A DNA stretch of 64,000 nt, from assembly GCA_015490795.1 (NCBI GenBank), contig WFXD01000004.1, forward strand, positions 1 to 64,000. Direction: 5' to 3'. The notes below the pieces were generated by a model. That model was given only the letters and a program-made list of their open reading frames with translations, had not been told where the DNA came from and ran no database searches. This stretch comes from Gammaproteobacteria bacterium. GTDB taxonomy: Bacteria; Pseudomonadota; Gammaproteobacteria; Chromatiales; Chromatiaceae. Position numbers and translations under genes: made by a program. Positions 44,028 through 53,217 of this stretch are shown here, in pieces (the stretch's first letter is position 1; each line of letters starts with the position of its first letter).

Positions 44028-44633
44028 ATGGACAAAGGTTTACCGTCTGAGAGGCAAGAATATCTGAATCAGCTGCGGGAAGATATTCTGTTTTCCGAAA
44101 AAATATGTGGCCATGATTTGAAATTTCAAACCACCTGGGGGCTCTTTTCACCCAAGGGGGTGGATGAAGGCAGCCGGTTGCTGCTGGATCTGCTCGAGAT
44201 CAATGAAGATGACGACAGCATAGATTTGGGTTGCGGTTATGGGGTGCTGGGATTGACCATGGCCAGGTTGGCGCCCAAAGGGAGGCATCTGCTGATCGAT
44301 AAGGATTTTGTGGCAGTTGAGTACAGCCAGCGCAACGCCCGGTTGAACAGGCTGGAGAACACAGAGGTATTCCTGAGCAATGGTTTTAATCAGGTTGGGG
44401 ACCGGCGCTTTGACCTGATAGTCTCCAACCTTCCCGCCAAGACAGGCAAAGAGCTCTACTATCTCTACTTTTATGATGCGCTGGAGCGCCTCAAACCGGG
44501 CGGGCGGATCTACGTGGTAACGATTTCAGGGCTGCGTAAATTTGTGAGCCGGGCGTTTAAAGAGGTATTTGGAAACTATACAAAGGTGAAGCAGGGGAAG
44601 GTCTATACGGTGGCGATGGCGGTTAAGGAGTAG
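44028..44633 (+). CDS. Class I SAM-dependent methyltransferase (RsmC-like fold)
   Basis: A 201-residue enzyme. FQTTWGLFSPKGVDEGSRLLL then IDLGCGYGVLGLTMARL (SAM-binding motif I, about 65-80) and NARLNRLENTEVFLSNGF match the MTS domain of RsmC/RlmG rRNA guanine methyltransferases. The catalytic motif normally NPPF/NPPY reads SNLPAKTG here (about 143-150). The substrate is therefore uncertain. It is transcribed divergently from the HDOD gene. Confidence 0.78.
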   Translation: MDKGLPSERQEYLNQLREDILFSEKICGHDLKFQTTWGLFSPKGVDEGSRLLLDLLEINEDDDSIDLGCGYGVLGLTMARLAPKGRHLLIDKDFVAVEYSQRNARLNRLENTEVFLSNGFNQVGDRRFDLIVSNLPAKTGKELYYLYFYDALERLKPGGRIYVVTISGLRKFVSRAFKEVFGNYTKVKQGKVYTVAMAVKE

Positions 44634-44636
44634 GCG

Positions 44637-45278
44637 TCAGCTCTCTTCCCCTGTTTTGTTACCGTACTCACACAGATCTTCAATAATGCAGGAGCCACAG
44701 CGGGGCTTGCGTGCGATGCAGGTGTAACGCCCGTGCAGTATGAGCCAGTGGTGTGCATCCATCAAAAACTCGGCCGGCACCAGACGCAGCAGCCGTTTCT
44801 CCACCTCAAGCACGGTTTTTCCGGGTGCGATCCGGGTGCGGTTGGCAACCCGGAATACATGGGTGTCAACGGCCATGGTGGGCTGCCCGAAGGCCGTGTT
44901 GAGTATGACATTGGCCGTTTTGCGGCCAACCCCGGGCAGTGACTCCAGCGCCTCTCTCTCCTGCGGAACCCGGCTGTTGAACCCTGTTTTCAGCATTTGG
45001 CATGTCTGAATGATGTTTTTGGCCTTGCTGTTGAACAGGCCAATGGTTTTAATCTGCTCTTTCAGCCCCGTTTCGCCCAGGGCCAAAAAGGCCTCGGGCG
45101 TATTGGCCACAGGAAAAAGCCGTGCGGTGACCTTGTTGACACTCTTGTCGGTCGCCTGGGCAGAGAGAATAACGGCAATCAGCAGCTCAAACGGCGTACT
45201 GTAGTTCAGCTCGGACGTGGGGCTTGGATTGTCTGACTGCAGGCGCTGAAATATGGCGGTGCGTTTTTCTTTGTTCAT
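44637..45278 (-). CDS. nth: Endonuclease III
   Basis: DNA glycosylase/AP lyase for oxidised pyrimidines. 213 residues. The helix-hairpin-helix is in LESLPGVGRKTANVILN with the catalytic Lys (about residue 120), the catalytic Asp is in AVDTHVFRVANR (about 138), and the iron-sulfur ligands are Cys-X6-Cys-X2-Cys-X5-Cys near the C-terminus (CIARKPRCGSCIIEDLC). Convergent with the methyltransferase, 3 bp apart. Confidence 0.97.
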   Translation of the reverse strand: MNKEKRTAIFQRLQSDNPSPTSELNYSTPFELLIAVILSAQATDKSVNKVTARLFPVANTPEAFLALGETGLKEQIKTIGLFNSKAKNIIQTCQMLKTGFNSRVPQEREALESLPGVGRKTANVILNTAFGQPTMAVDTHVFRVANRTRIAPGKTVLEVEKRLLRLVPAEFLMDAHHWLILHGRYTCIARKPRCGSCIIEDLCEYGNKTGEES

Positions 45279-45357
45279 GAGAGGCTGTGGCTGTTTGGGT
45301 GTGAGTGGTAGTATCGCTTAGAATTCAGATATTGTTGCCACTACAGAAAGTCCATCT

Positions 45358-47427
45358 ATGCTGGATCGAATAATAAAACCCGAGCTGCGCGCCAACCAGG
45401 AGTTTCAGGCAGCGCTGATTCGCTTCTCCATCTGGCTGTTTGCCGCCAGTTTTATTGGCCTTGGCGGTGTATCGCACTACTACCAGGTTGTCGAAACACA
45501 CTACTATTGGCTGTTTGGCACCTATTTTGTCATTTTTTGCGGCCTGTTTGCCAGCATCATCCATCGAGCTGTCTGGGAGGCCAGGCGCTATTTCTCGGTA
45601 TTGGTGGATATCAGCGCCACCAGCTTTGCGATCTTTTTGACGGGTGAGGTCATCAGCCCCTTTTTCCTGCTCTACATCTGGGTTTTTATCTCCCAGGGCA
45701 CCCGGTATGGCAAGCGCCATCTCACGGTTGCTTCACTCCTTAGTGTGGTGGCGTATGGCCTGTTGCTGACGCTGATGGATGGCTGGCGTGAGCACACCTT
45801 CGAGGCCTTCTTCTTTATGTTGTCGCTGCTGCTGTTACCGCTCTACCAGCACTCACTGCTGCAAAGATTGCGGGAGGCCCGGGCTGAGGCAGAGCGCCTG
45901 AATCGGGCCAAAAGCGAGTTTCTCTCAACCATGACGCATGAGTTGCGCACCCCCCTAAGCGGCATTACAGGCATGACAGGCCTGTTGGAGGAGACACCGT
46001 TAGCGCCTGAACAGAGAGAGTATGTCGCATCGATATCGAAGGCCGCCAACCACCTGGGCGCACTGGTCGACGATGTGCTGGATATGTCCAAGGTTGAATC
46101 GGGCCGGATAGAGCTGGAGTCTGCCCCCATTGATCTGGGCGAGCTTATGCTGGGCATCTGTTCCAACCTGATGAGCCAGGCGCGGGCCAAACAACTGGAG
46201 CTGGTATGCCAGATTGATCAACAGATACCAAAGATGATTCAGGGTGATGAGCTGCGTCTGCGGCAGATACTCTTCAATCTCATGGGTAATGCCGTTAAAT
46301 TCACCCCAAAAGGCGAGGTTCTGCTGCGAGCCAGACTGCTGGAGAAAGAGGCCGGTGCTGCTCACCCCCGCCTCTATATCGAGGTTATCGATACCGGGAT
46401 CGGCATCCCGGAGCATGCGCTGGTGACGCTGTTTGACCGCTTTGCGCAGGTGGATGCATCGACCACCCGGCGCTTTGGAGGGACAGGGCTTGGCACCTCG
46501 ATTGCGCAGCACCTGACGCATCTGATGGGGGGGGAGATTGGAGTGCGAAGCAAGCTCGGCAGAGGCAGCTGTTTTTGGGTCAAGCTACCCCTGTTGTTGC
46601 CTGATGTGGCGGTGCAGAAACCGCAATATCCAGCGCTTGAGGGGCTGAATGCGGTAGTGTTTGAGCCTAATGCAGTCAGCCTTGCTGCTATAGTGGATGC
46701 CTGTAAAGGCGTGGGCATACAGTACCGCTGCGCAAAAACGGCGGCTGGTTTGCAGGATGCTGTTACAGCGGCAACCCAACAGCGTGCGCTCGACCTGCTG
46801 ATGATTGCAGATTCGCCCCAGGGAGAGAACCTTGCAGAAGCAGGCGCCCTTGCCTGTGGACTCTCCCGGCAGGATCTGCCCATTGTCTACCTGGGCTACA
46901 GCTACCGTCAGACCCGCTATGAGATCCCGCATGACCGCCTGCTGATAAAGCCCTTTATCCCCGAGCAGCTCCATGCCCGGATAGACCAGGTGATGGGTGC
47001 TAAAGTAACGGGCAGGCCGACACAGCGAAGCAGATCTGCGGTGCCAGGCGCAAGGGGGATTCATATCCTGGTTGCAGAGGACAACGAGATTAACGCCAGA
47101 GTGCTGGAGGCCATTCTGGTCAACAGTGGCTATCAAGTAACGCTGGCAAAGGATGGGCAGGAGGCACTGGAGCTGACAGAGCACAACCGCTACCAGATTG
47201 CGTTTATTGATCTGCACATGCCGCGCCTTGACGGCCTGGGTTTTGTGCGGGCCTATCGTGCCAGTGAGGTGGATGCCCAGCCCATGCCGGTGATTGCGCT
47301 ATCGGTCACCGTATCGGATGAGACGAAGAGAGAGTGCCTGGCAGCAGGCATGGATGCCGTTGCAACCAAACCCATAATGGCCGATGAGCTGGTTCGGCTG
47401 ATTCAATCGCATCTGCGCAAGGTTTAA
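45358..47427 (+). CDS. RpfC-like hybrid sensor histidine kinase
   Basis: A 689-residue protein. About five transmembrane helices lie in residues 20-170, followed by a HisKA domain (SEFLSTMTHELRTPLSGITG, phospho-His near 195) and a HATPase domain (RQILFNLMGNAVKF, DTGIGIP, GGTGLGTSIAQHL). A receiver-like region at about 425-550 lacks a clear phospho-Asp, and a C-terminal receiver has IAFIDLHMPRLDG with the acceptor Asp. The membrane part and linker (RYGKRHLTVASLLSVVAYG, LLPLYQHSLLQRLREARAEA) resemble RpfC, the sensor of diffusible fatty-acid signals. Unlike RpfC it ends without an Hpt domain, and no rpfF or rpfG is nearby. Its stop TAA is part of the TTAA flank of the following MITE-like element. 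Confidence 0.85.
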   Translation: MLDRIIKPELRANQEFQAALIRFSIWLFAASFIGLGGVSHYYQVVETHYYWLFGTYFVIFCGLFASIIHRAVWEARRYFSVLVDISATSFAIFLTGEVISPFFLLYIWVFISQGTRYGKRHLTVASLLSVVAYGLLLTLMDGWREHTFEAFFFMLSLLLLPLYQHSLLQRLREARAEAERLNRAKSEFLSTMTHELRTPLSGITGMTGLLEETPLAPEQREYVASISKAANHLGALVDDVLDMSKVESGRIELESAPIDLGELMLGICSNLMSQARAKQLELVCQIDQQIPKMIQGDELRLRQILFNLMGNAVKFTPKGEVLLRARLLEKEAGAAHPRLYIEVIDTGIGIPEHALVTLFDRFAQVDASTTRRFGGTGLGTSIAQHLTHLMGGEIGVRSKLGRGSCFWVKLPLLLPDVAVQKPQYPALEGLNAVVFEPNAVSLAAIVDACKGVGIQYRCAKTAAGLQDAVTAATQQRALDLLMIADSPQGENLAEAGALACGLSRQDLPIVYLGYSYRQTRYEIPHDRLLIKPFIPEQLHARIDQVMGAKVTGRPTQRSRSAVPGARGIHILVAEDNEINARVLEAILVNSGYQVTLAKDGQEALELTEHNRYQIAFIDLHMPRLDGLGFVRAYRASEVDAQPMPVIALSVTVSDETKRECLAAGMDAVATKPIMADELVRLIQSHLRKV

Positions 47428-47608
47428 TCCTAGAAAAATCAGTTGAGCCGTAGCGAGAGCGGCTAAGGTGCTTAAGATACTGGATTTTTTCCCACATTTT
47501 GAACTCACCGTATGGGTGATACGCAATCGTTCAAAATGTGGGAAAAAACCCTGTAGATTGAGTGCATTAGACGTTCGCAGTAGGCTCAACTGATTTTTCT
47601 AGGATTAA
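47424..47608. mobile_element. Nested-palindrome MITE-like element with TTAA flanks
   Basis: Outer terminal inverted repeats (47424-47449 and 47583-47608) are perfect over 26 bp including flanking TTAA; the body is 177 bp with 22-bp ends starting TCCTAGAAAAATCAG. Inside is a second perfect 20-bp inverted repeat, 47485-47504 and 47529-47548 (TTTTTTCCCACATTTTGAAC and its complement). At its centre lies a third small one (TCACC, 47505; GGTGA, 47515). It encodes no protein. It lies between the kinase stop codon and rnpB and could act as a terminator for the kinase message. Confidence 0.8.
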
Positions 47609-47654
47609 TATAAATCCCTTGCGCTGACGGATAAGTGGCATTATCGTGTTGTTC

Positions 47655-48006
47655 GAGAGTCGGCCGGATGGTCGCCGCCTTAGCGGGCGGAGGAAAGTCC
47701 GGGCTCCGCAGGGCAAGGTGCCAGGTAACGCCTGGAAGGCGCAAGCCTATGGAAAGTGCCACAGAAAATATACCGCCAGCCTCGGCTGGTAAGGGTGAAA
47801 TGGTGCGGTAAGAGCGCACCGCGCCGGTGGCAACATCGGTGGCAGGGTAAACCCCACCTGGAGCAAGACCAAATAGGGGAGCAGGCAGCTTCGAGCTGCA
47901 ACGTGTGGCCCACACGGCTCCCGGGTAGGTTGCTTGAGGTGCATGGCGACATGCATCCCAGATGAATGACCATTCTCGACAGAACCCGGCTTACAGGCCG
48001 GCTCTC
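47655..48006 (+). ncRNA. rnpB: RNase P RNA (class A)
   Basis: Catalytic RNA that matures tRNA 5' ends. Conserved pieces are in order: GAGGAAAGTCCGGGCTCC near the start, GGTGCCAGGTAACGCCTGG, GGTAAGGGTGAAA, GCGGTAAGAGCGCACCGCG, GGCAGGGTAAACCCCACC, GGAGCAAGACCAAATAGGGG, GGGTAGGTTGCTTGAG and AGATGAATGACC, then ACAGAACCCGGCTTACAG. The ends were placed by pairing GAGAGTCGGCC (47655) with GGCCGGCTCTC (ending 48006), the P1 helix. Confidence 0.95.
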
Positions 48007-48165
48007 ACCCCCCTTTTGCCTGGCGCCCTGCGCGCCGCGTCTTAATAAGTCACATTAAGTCCGCTTCCTAGCTGGCTGTTTTATCGCATCTTATTTTTTC
48101 GTTGTTCTCATTACGTTTTCACTCCTAAGTCCCTGTCTTTAAAGGAAGTTTTCCTCTGTTTTACC

Positions 48166-48194
48166 TTGACATGGTGGTGTGAGGTGTCTAAAGT
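48166..48194 (+). promoter_or_regulatory. Promoter of the dcw cluster (Pmra)
   Basis: TTGACA (48166-48171) and TAAAGT (48189-48194) with a 17-bp spacer, about 60 bp before mraZ. It is directly followed by the MraZ-box repeats. Confidence 0.75.
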
Positions 48195-48228
48195 TGGTAA
48201 AAAGTGGGGATAAGTGGTTAAAAAGGGA
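48194..48228 (+). promoter_or_regulatory. MraZ-box-like repeats
   Basis: TGG or AGG triplets followed by A/T-rich bases occur at 48195, 48205, 48215 and 48225 in TTGGTAA, GTGGGGAT, GTGGTTAA and AGGGATAA, exactly 10 bp apart. MraZ is known to bind arrays of short TGGG-type direct repeats in its own promoter. Their position between the -10 box and the start fits autorepression. Confidence 0.65.
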
Positions 48229-48254
48229 TAATTATCTGCTAAGGGGAGAGTCTT

Positions 48255-48707
48255 TTGTTCCGCGGTGTTAACAACATCAGCCTTGATGCGAAAGGGCGCA
48301 TGGCTATTCCGACACGTTTTCGGGAGAGCCTGCGGTCCAGTTGTGCGTCACAGCTGGTGATTACCGTGGATACAGATCGTTGCCTGCTCATCTATCCACT
48401 GCCGGAGTGGCAGGAGATTGAGCGCAAGCTGGTAAAATTTCCCTCCCTCAACAAGGTTGCTCGTGATCTGCAGCGCATGCTGATGGGTAATGCCACAGAT
48501 GCCGAGATGGATGGTCAGGGGCGTATCCTGATCCCAACGACCCTGCGTGACTATGCCGGGCTGGAGAGAAAGGCCGTAATGATTGGTCAGGGGCATAAGT
48601 TCGAGCTGTGGAATGAAGAGAGTTGGAACAGCCGGTTGAATGAGTGGCAGGAGACAGATTTAGAACAGCTGGAGCTACCGGCTGGTCTGGAAACATTCTC
48701 GCTCTAA
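48255..48707 (+). CDS. mraZ: Transcriptional regulator MraZ
   Basis: A 150-residue protein with two SpoVT/AbrB-like halves: MFRGVNNISLDAKGRMAIP and later DAEMDGQGRILIPTTLRDYAG, both with the D.KGR/D.QGR motif. It represses the dcw promoter. The start is TTG 48255, because it gives the family N-terminus and AAGGGGAGAG lies just upstream. First gene of the cluster. Confidence 0.95.
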   Translation: MFRGVNNISLDAKGRMAIPTRFRESLRSSCASQLVITVDTDRCLLIYPLPEWQEIERKLVKFPSLNKVARDLQRMLMGNATDAEMDGQGRILIPTTLRDYAGLERKAVMIGQGHKFELWNEESWNSRLNEWQETDLEQLELPAGLETFSL

Positions 48708-48710
48708 GCC

Positions 48711-49640
48711 GTGATGGGCACTCATCAAACAGTACTGCTGCATGAGGCGGTAGCGGCGCTGAATATGAAAGAGTCTGGCTGCTATGTGGATGGCACCTTT
48801 GGGCGTGGCGGCCACAGCAAGCTGATGATGCAGGCGCTGGGGCCGGAGGGGCGTCTGCTGGCGATTGATAAAGACCCGGCTGCGATTGCATCAGGGCAGC
48901 GGCTTTTTGCAAATGATAACCGATTTATTATTGAGCAGGGTTCCTTTGCCATGCTGAACCAGCTGATGGACCGGCATGGTCTGACAGGTAAGGTAGATGG
49001 CCTGCTGCTTGATCTGGGTGTCTCATCCCCTCAACTGGATAGCGCAGAGCGGGGGTTTAGTTTTATGCATGATGGTCCTTTGGATATGCGCATGGATACG
49101 ACGAGTGGCATGAGTGCGGCAACCTGGCTGGCCCAGGCTGAAGAGCATGAGATCACCCGGGTGCTCAAAACCTATGGTGAAGAGCGTTTCGCCAGGCGCA
49201 TCGCACGCGCCATTATCGCAGCCCGCCAGCAGGACGCGATTGAAACCACAGGCCAGCTGGCGGCCATTATTGCACAGGCAAACCCGGTAAAAGAGCCGGG
49301 CCGCAACCCCGCAACCCGGAGCTTTCAGGCAATTCGCATCTTTATCAATAGTGAGCTGGATGATCTCTCCGATTGTCTCGACCAGGCACTGCGGGTACTG
49401 GCCCCTGGTGGACGGCTGGCGGTGATCAGCTTCCACTCACTGGAAGACCGGATTGTAAAGCGCTTCATGCGTGATCATGCGCGTGGTGATGACTTCCCTC
49501 CAGGCCTGCCGGTAACAAAGGATCAGCTGCAACCCCGCTTGAAGCTGGTGGGCAAGGCCATCCGCCCCTCTGCATCCGAAGTGAGTCAAAACCCCCGGGC
49601 GCGAAGTGCCACATTGCGCATTGCAGAGCGACCATCATGA
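48711..49640 (+). CDS. rsmH: 16S rRNA m4C1402 methyltransferase RsmH
   Basis: A 309-residue SAM-dependent methyltransferase: [89 protein letters not shown]. Starts at GTG 48711 or ATG 48714. Overlaps ftsL by 4 bp. Confidence 0.97.
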   Translation: MMGTHQTVLLHEAVAALNMKESGCYVDGTFGRGGHSKLMMQALGPEGRLLAIDKDPAAIASGQRLFANDNRFIIEQGSFAMLNQLMDRHGLTGKVDGLLLDLGVSSPQLDSAERGFSFMHDGPLDMRMDTTSGMSAATWLAQAEEHEITRVLKTYGEERFARRIARAIIAARQQDAIETTGQLAAIIAQANPVKEPGRNPATRSFQAIRIFINSELDDLSDCLDQALRVLAPGGRLAVISFHSLEDRIVKRFMRDHARGDDFPPGLPVTKDQLQPRLKLVGKAIRPSASEVSQNPRARSATLRIAERPS

Positions 49641-49909
49641 GATATGGACAACCACTGCTGATCCTCTTTCTGCTGCTGGCGGTACTGGCTTCAGGCATAG
49701 GGGTGGTGTATGCCAAATACGCCAGCCGCAAACACTTTGTCACACTGCAACAGCTGCTGGCAGAGCGTGATGCCGCCAATGTGGAGTGGGGCCGGTTGCA
49801 GCTGGAAGAGAGCACCTTGGGCACACATGGCCGGGTAGAGCAGCTGGCACGCGAAAAATTGGATATGCATACCCCCGTGGCGCATGAGATTGTGATTATT
49901 ACACCCTAA
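49637..49909 (+). CDS. ftsL: Cell division protein FtsL
   Basis: A 90-residue bitopic membrane protein with a short N-terminus, one helix ([20 protein letters not shown], about 7-27) and a periplasmic coiled coil ending [19 protein letters not shown]. It joins FtsB and FtsQ in the divisome and activates FtsWI. Recognised by position and layout as much as by sequence. 3 bp before ftsI. Confidence 0.9.
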   Translation: MRYGQPLLILFLLLAVLASGIGVVYAKYASRKHFVTLQQLLAERDAANVEWGRLQLEESTLGTHGRVEQLAREKLDMHTPVAHEIVIITP

Positions 49910-49912
49910 AAC

Positions 49913-51679
49913 ATGGCAACCACGAAACGAAAAAAGCGCGCAATCCAGGCGCAACAGCAGACCGTGCTGGAGCTGCCAGGCTACACTGGCCGCCGCCGCA
50001 TGCTGCTGGGCCTGCTCTCCCTGGCGCTGATCGCACTGGTTGCCAGAGCCGTGGATCAACATGTGCTGGAGAGGGACTTTCTTCAACATGAGGGGGAGCG
50101 GCGCCACCTGCGGATCGTGGAGATACCTGCTCACAGAGGCATGATTACCGACCGTAATGGCGAGCCGCTGGCGATGAGCACGCCGGTGGACTCCATCTGG
50201 GCCAACCCCAGGCTGCTCAAACCCGATGGAGAGACACTGGCCCAGTTGGAGAAGATACTGGGGAAAAACCAGGATGATCTGCGTCGGTTACTGGCCCGCT
50301 ATAGTGATCGGGCCTTCATCTATCTGAAGCGGCGGGCAAACCCCGATGTGGCAGCGCAGATCATGGCACTGGCTCAGGTGCGCAAGCTCAGCGGCATCGG
50401 ACTGAAGCGTGAGTTTCGCCGCTACTATCCCGGTGGAGAGGTTTTTGCCCATGTCATAGGCTTTACCGATGTGGATGATGTCGGCATCGAAGGCATGGAG
50501 ATGGCTTACGATGAGTGGCTGGCAGGCAAGGCGGGGGCAAAAAGGGTGATACGGGATGGACACTCCAACATCGTAAAGGATGTTGAAGGTATTCGTGCGC
50601 CAAACCCGGGAAAGACCCTGGTGCTCAGCCTGGATCGGCGGCTGCAATATCTGGCTTACCGGGAGCTGAAAGCGGCTGTTGTGCGGCATAAGGCGCGCTC
50701 AGGCTCGGTGGTGATTCTGGATACCCGCAACGGCGAGGTGCTGGCGATGGTCAACCAGCCCTCCTATAACCCGAATGGCTCCCGTGACAGCCGTGGCGGG
50801 GTGCTGAGAAACCGGGCGCTGATCGATGTTTTCGAACCTGGCTCAACCATGAAGCCCTTTGCGGTAACCACCGCCATGGAGCTGGGCCAGATAACCCCCT
50901 CCACACTCATTGATACCCGGCCGGGCATCCTGCAAGTAGGGCGTGCAGAGGTTAAAGACCACCATAACTATGGCGTGCTGGATGTGGCGGGCGTTATCCG
51001 CAAATCCAGCAATGTCGGCGTCAGCAAGATTGCACTGGACCTGCCGCAGGAGGAGCTTTGGAAGGCCTACTCCAGGCTGGGTTTCGGACAGGCCAGTTCA
51101 GCCAGCTTTCCGGGTGAATCTGCCGGCCAGCTTGCCCCCTATCGGCGCTGGGCGAAAATTGACCAGGCCACACTCTCTTTCGGATATGGCATCTCCGTCA
51201 CACCCCTCCAGCTGGCACAGGCCTATAGTGTGCTGGCGGCAGATGGGGTTTTGTACCCCGTGTCACTGCTGCGCCAGGAGCAGCCGCCCGAAGGCAGGCG
51301 GGTGATGAGCAGCGCTACCGCTGTTGCAATGCGGCGGATGCTGGAGTCGGTTGTCTCGGCAGAGGGGACGGCCCCCGCTGCGGCAGTAGCGCGGTATCGG
51401 GTAGCAGGCAAGACAGGCACGGTGAAAAAATCAATTGCAGGGGGGTATGCAGAGGATCGCTATCTGGCCGTATTTGTCGGATTGGCACCCGCCAGCAGTC
51501 CCCGTCTGGCGATGGTGGTGATGTTGAATGAGCCATCCGCGGGCGAGTTTTATGGCGGGCAGGTGGCGGCCCCGGTGTTTTCAAGAATCATGGCGGGTGC
51601 GTTGCGACTGCTGAATATTGCCCCCGATGCCCTGGAGACCCCTGGCGTGCGGCTTGCGGGTGGGATGGTGCAACCATGA
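49913..51679 (+). CDS. ftsI: Septal transpeptidase FtsI (PBP3)
   Basis: A 588-residue class B penicillin-binding protein. One transmembrane helix at about 30-50, then the pedestal domain (AHRGMITDRNGEPLAMSTPV). The transpeptidase motifs are STMK (in PGSTMKPFAV, about 307), SSN (KSSNVGVSKIAL, about 366) and KTG (AGKTGTVKK, about 502). Cross-links septal peptidoglycan with FtsW. The stop overlaps murE by 4 bp. Confidence 0.97.
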   Translation: MATTKRKKRAIQAQQQTVLELPGYTGRRRMLLGLLSLALIALVARAVDQHVLERDFLQHEGERRHLRIVEIPAHRGMITDRNGEPLAMSTPVDSIWANPRLLKPDGETLAQLEKILGKNQDDLRRLLARYSDRAFIYLKRRANPDVAAQIMALAQVRKLSGIGLKREFRRYYPGGEVFAHVIGFTDVDDVGIEGMEMAYDEWLAGKAGAKRVIRDGHSNIVKDVEGIRAPNPGKTLVLSLDRRLQYLAYRELKAAVVRHKARSGSVVILDTRNGEVLAMVNQPSYNPNGSRDSRGGVLRNRALIDVFEPGSTMKPFAVTTAMELGQITPSTLIDTRPGILQVGRAEVKDHHNYGVLDVAGVIRKSSNVGVSKIALDLPQEELWKAYSRLGFGQASSASFPGESAGQLAPYRRWAKIDQATLSFGYGISVTPLQLAQAYSVLAADGVLYPVSLLRQEQPPEGRRVMSSATAVAMRRMLESVVSAEGTAPAAAVARYRVAGKTGTVKKSIAGGYAEDRYLAVFVGLAPASSPRLAMVVMLNEPSAGEFYGGQVAAPVFSRIMAGALRLLNIAPDALETPGVRLAGGMVQP

Positions 51680-53217
51680 TGGCGGCTCAACTGGTCAACC
51701 GTCAGTGGCACCTGTCAACCCTGCTCTCGAACCGGGTACGGGTAAGGCCGTCGCAAGACCCTGCCATCTCCAGCATTTCATCGGATAGCCGCACAGTAGT
51801 GCCGGGCAGCCTTTTTCTGGCCTGTGCCGGTCAGCAGCAGCACGGGCTGGATTTTGTGCTTCAGGTACTGGAGCAGGGGGCAGCGGCCATCCTGTGTGAA
51901 CCCGGTGGTGATTGGCCGCAGGCTCAAATCGACGCGCTGGCTACCGAAATTGCAGTGCCACTGCTCTCGATGGAGGGGCTGAGCCAGCAGCTCAGTCAGC
52001 TTGCCGGGCGTTTTTACGGCGAGCCAAGCCATGAGATGAAGGTGATCGGCATAACCGGTACCAATGGCAAAACCAGCTGTAGCCAGTTTTTGGCAGAGGC
52101 GCTACAGGCCAGCATGCCCTGCGGCATCGTCGGGACGCTGGGCAGTGGATTCCCCGGTGCGCTACAGGCCGGTCGCCACACCACACCCGAGCCGGTGGTG
52201 CTGCAATCCATCCTGGCTGAGCTGAGAGACCAGGGTGCGCAGGCGGTGGCGATGGAGGTCTCATCACATGCGTTGCAGCAGGGGCGGGTGGCTGCGGTGC
52301 AGTTTGAGTGTGCGGTACTGACCAACCTGAGCCGGGACCATCTCGATTTTCATGGCGACATGGCAGGTTATGCGGCAGCCAAGCAGCGCCTGTTTGAGCA
52401 GCCTGGCCTGAGATGCGCCGTACTGAACCTGGATGACCCCTTCGGCTGGAGCCTGCTGGAACGGCTGCCTGAAACCGTGCGGGTGGTGGCCTACGGCCTG
52501 TCACGCCCGGATCGCCCGCTGCCCGGCCGCATTAAAGACTGGCTCTGGAGCCAGGCGATCAAGCTCACCCGGCAGGGCATGTATATCCAGCTGGAGAGCA
52601 GCTGGGGCGCAGGGGTTATCGACAGCAGGCTGCTGGGGCGCTTCAACGTCAGCAATCTGCTGGCGGTGCTGGCGGTGCTGCTGGAGCAGGGGGTGCCAAT
52701 GGCGCAGGCGCTGCAGCGGCTCTCTGCCCTGCACGGGGTGCCGGGCCGGATGGAGTGCTTTGGAGGCGGCGAGCAGCCGCTGGTGGTGGTGGATTATGCC
52801 CATACGCCAGATGCGCTGGAGCAGGCAATCACGGCACTGCGGCCACACTGTACGGGTCGCCTGATCTGCCTGCTGGGCTGTGGTGGAGATCGTGACAGTG
52901 GCAAACGGCCGCTGATGGGTGCGCTGGCAGAGCGGCTCTGCGACCGGGTGATCGTGACCGATGACAACCCCCGCAACGAGGATGGTGACCAGATCGTCGC
53001 AGATATCCTGGCGGGCATGAGCCAGCCGGATGCGGTGCAGGTGCAGCGCAACCGTGCCGAGGCGATCAACCGCGCAGTAGCGGAGTCGCAGGCGGGCGAT
53101 CTGGTGCTGGTCAGTGGCAAGGGGCACGAGACCACCCAGCTGTGCGGTGATCTGAACCTCTGTTTCAGTGACCGGGAGCAGGTGCAGAAGGCGCTGGCCG
53201 GGGTGGTGGGTCGATGA
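51676..53217 (+). CDS. murE: UDP-MurNAc-tripeptide synthetase MurE
   Basis: A 513-residue Mur ligase adding the third residue. ATP site GITGTNGKTSCSQF (about 123); central HTTPEP block; DNPRNED (about 436), the motif associated with meso-diaminopimelate specificity; SGKGHETTQ near the end. Overlaps ftsI and murF by 4 bp each. Confidence 0.97.
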   Translation: MMAAQLVNRQWHLSTLLSNRVRVRPSQDPAISSISSDSRTVVPGSLFLACAGQQQHGLDFVLQVLEQGAAAILCEPGGDWPQAQIDALATEIAVPLLSMEGLSQQLSQLAGRFYGEPSHEMKVIGITGTNGKTSCSQFLAEALQASMPCGIVGTLGSGFPGALQAGRHTTPEPVVLQSILAELRDQGAQAVAMEVSSHALQQGRVAAVQFECAVLTNLSRDHLDFHGDMAGYAAAKQRLFEQPGLRCAVLNLDDPFGWSLLERLPETVRVVAYGLSRPDRPLPGRIKDWLWSQAIKLTRQGMYIQLESSWGAGVIDSRLLGRFNVSNLLAVLAVLLEQGVPMAQALQRLSALHGVPGRMECFGGGEQPLVVVDYAHTPDALEQAITALRPHCTGRLICLLGCGGDRDSGKRPLMGALAERLCDRVIVTDDNPRNEDGDQIVADILAGMSQPDAVQVQRNRAEAINRAVAESQAGDLVLVSGKGHETTQLCGDLNLCFSDREQVQKALAGVVGR

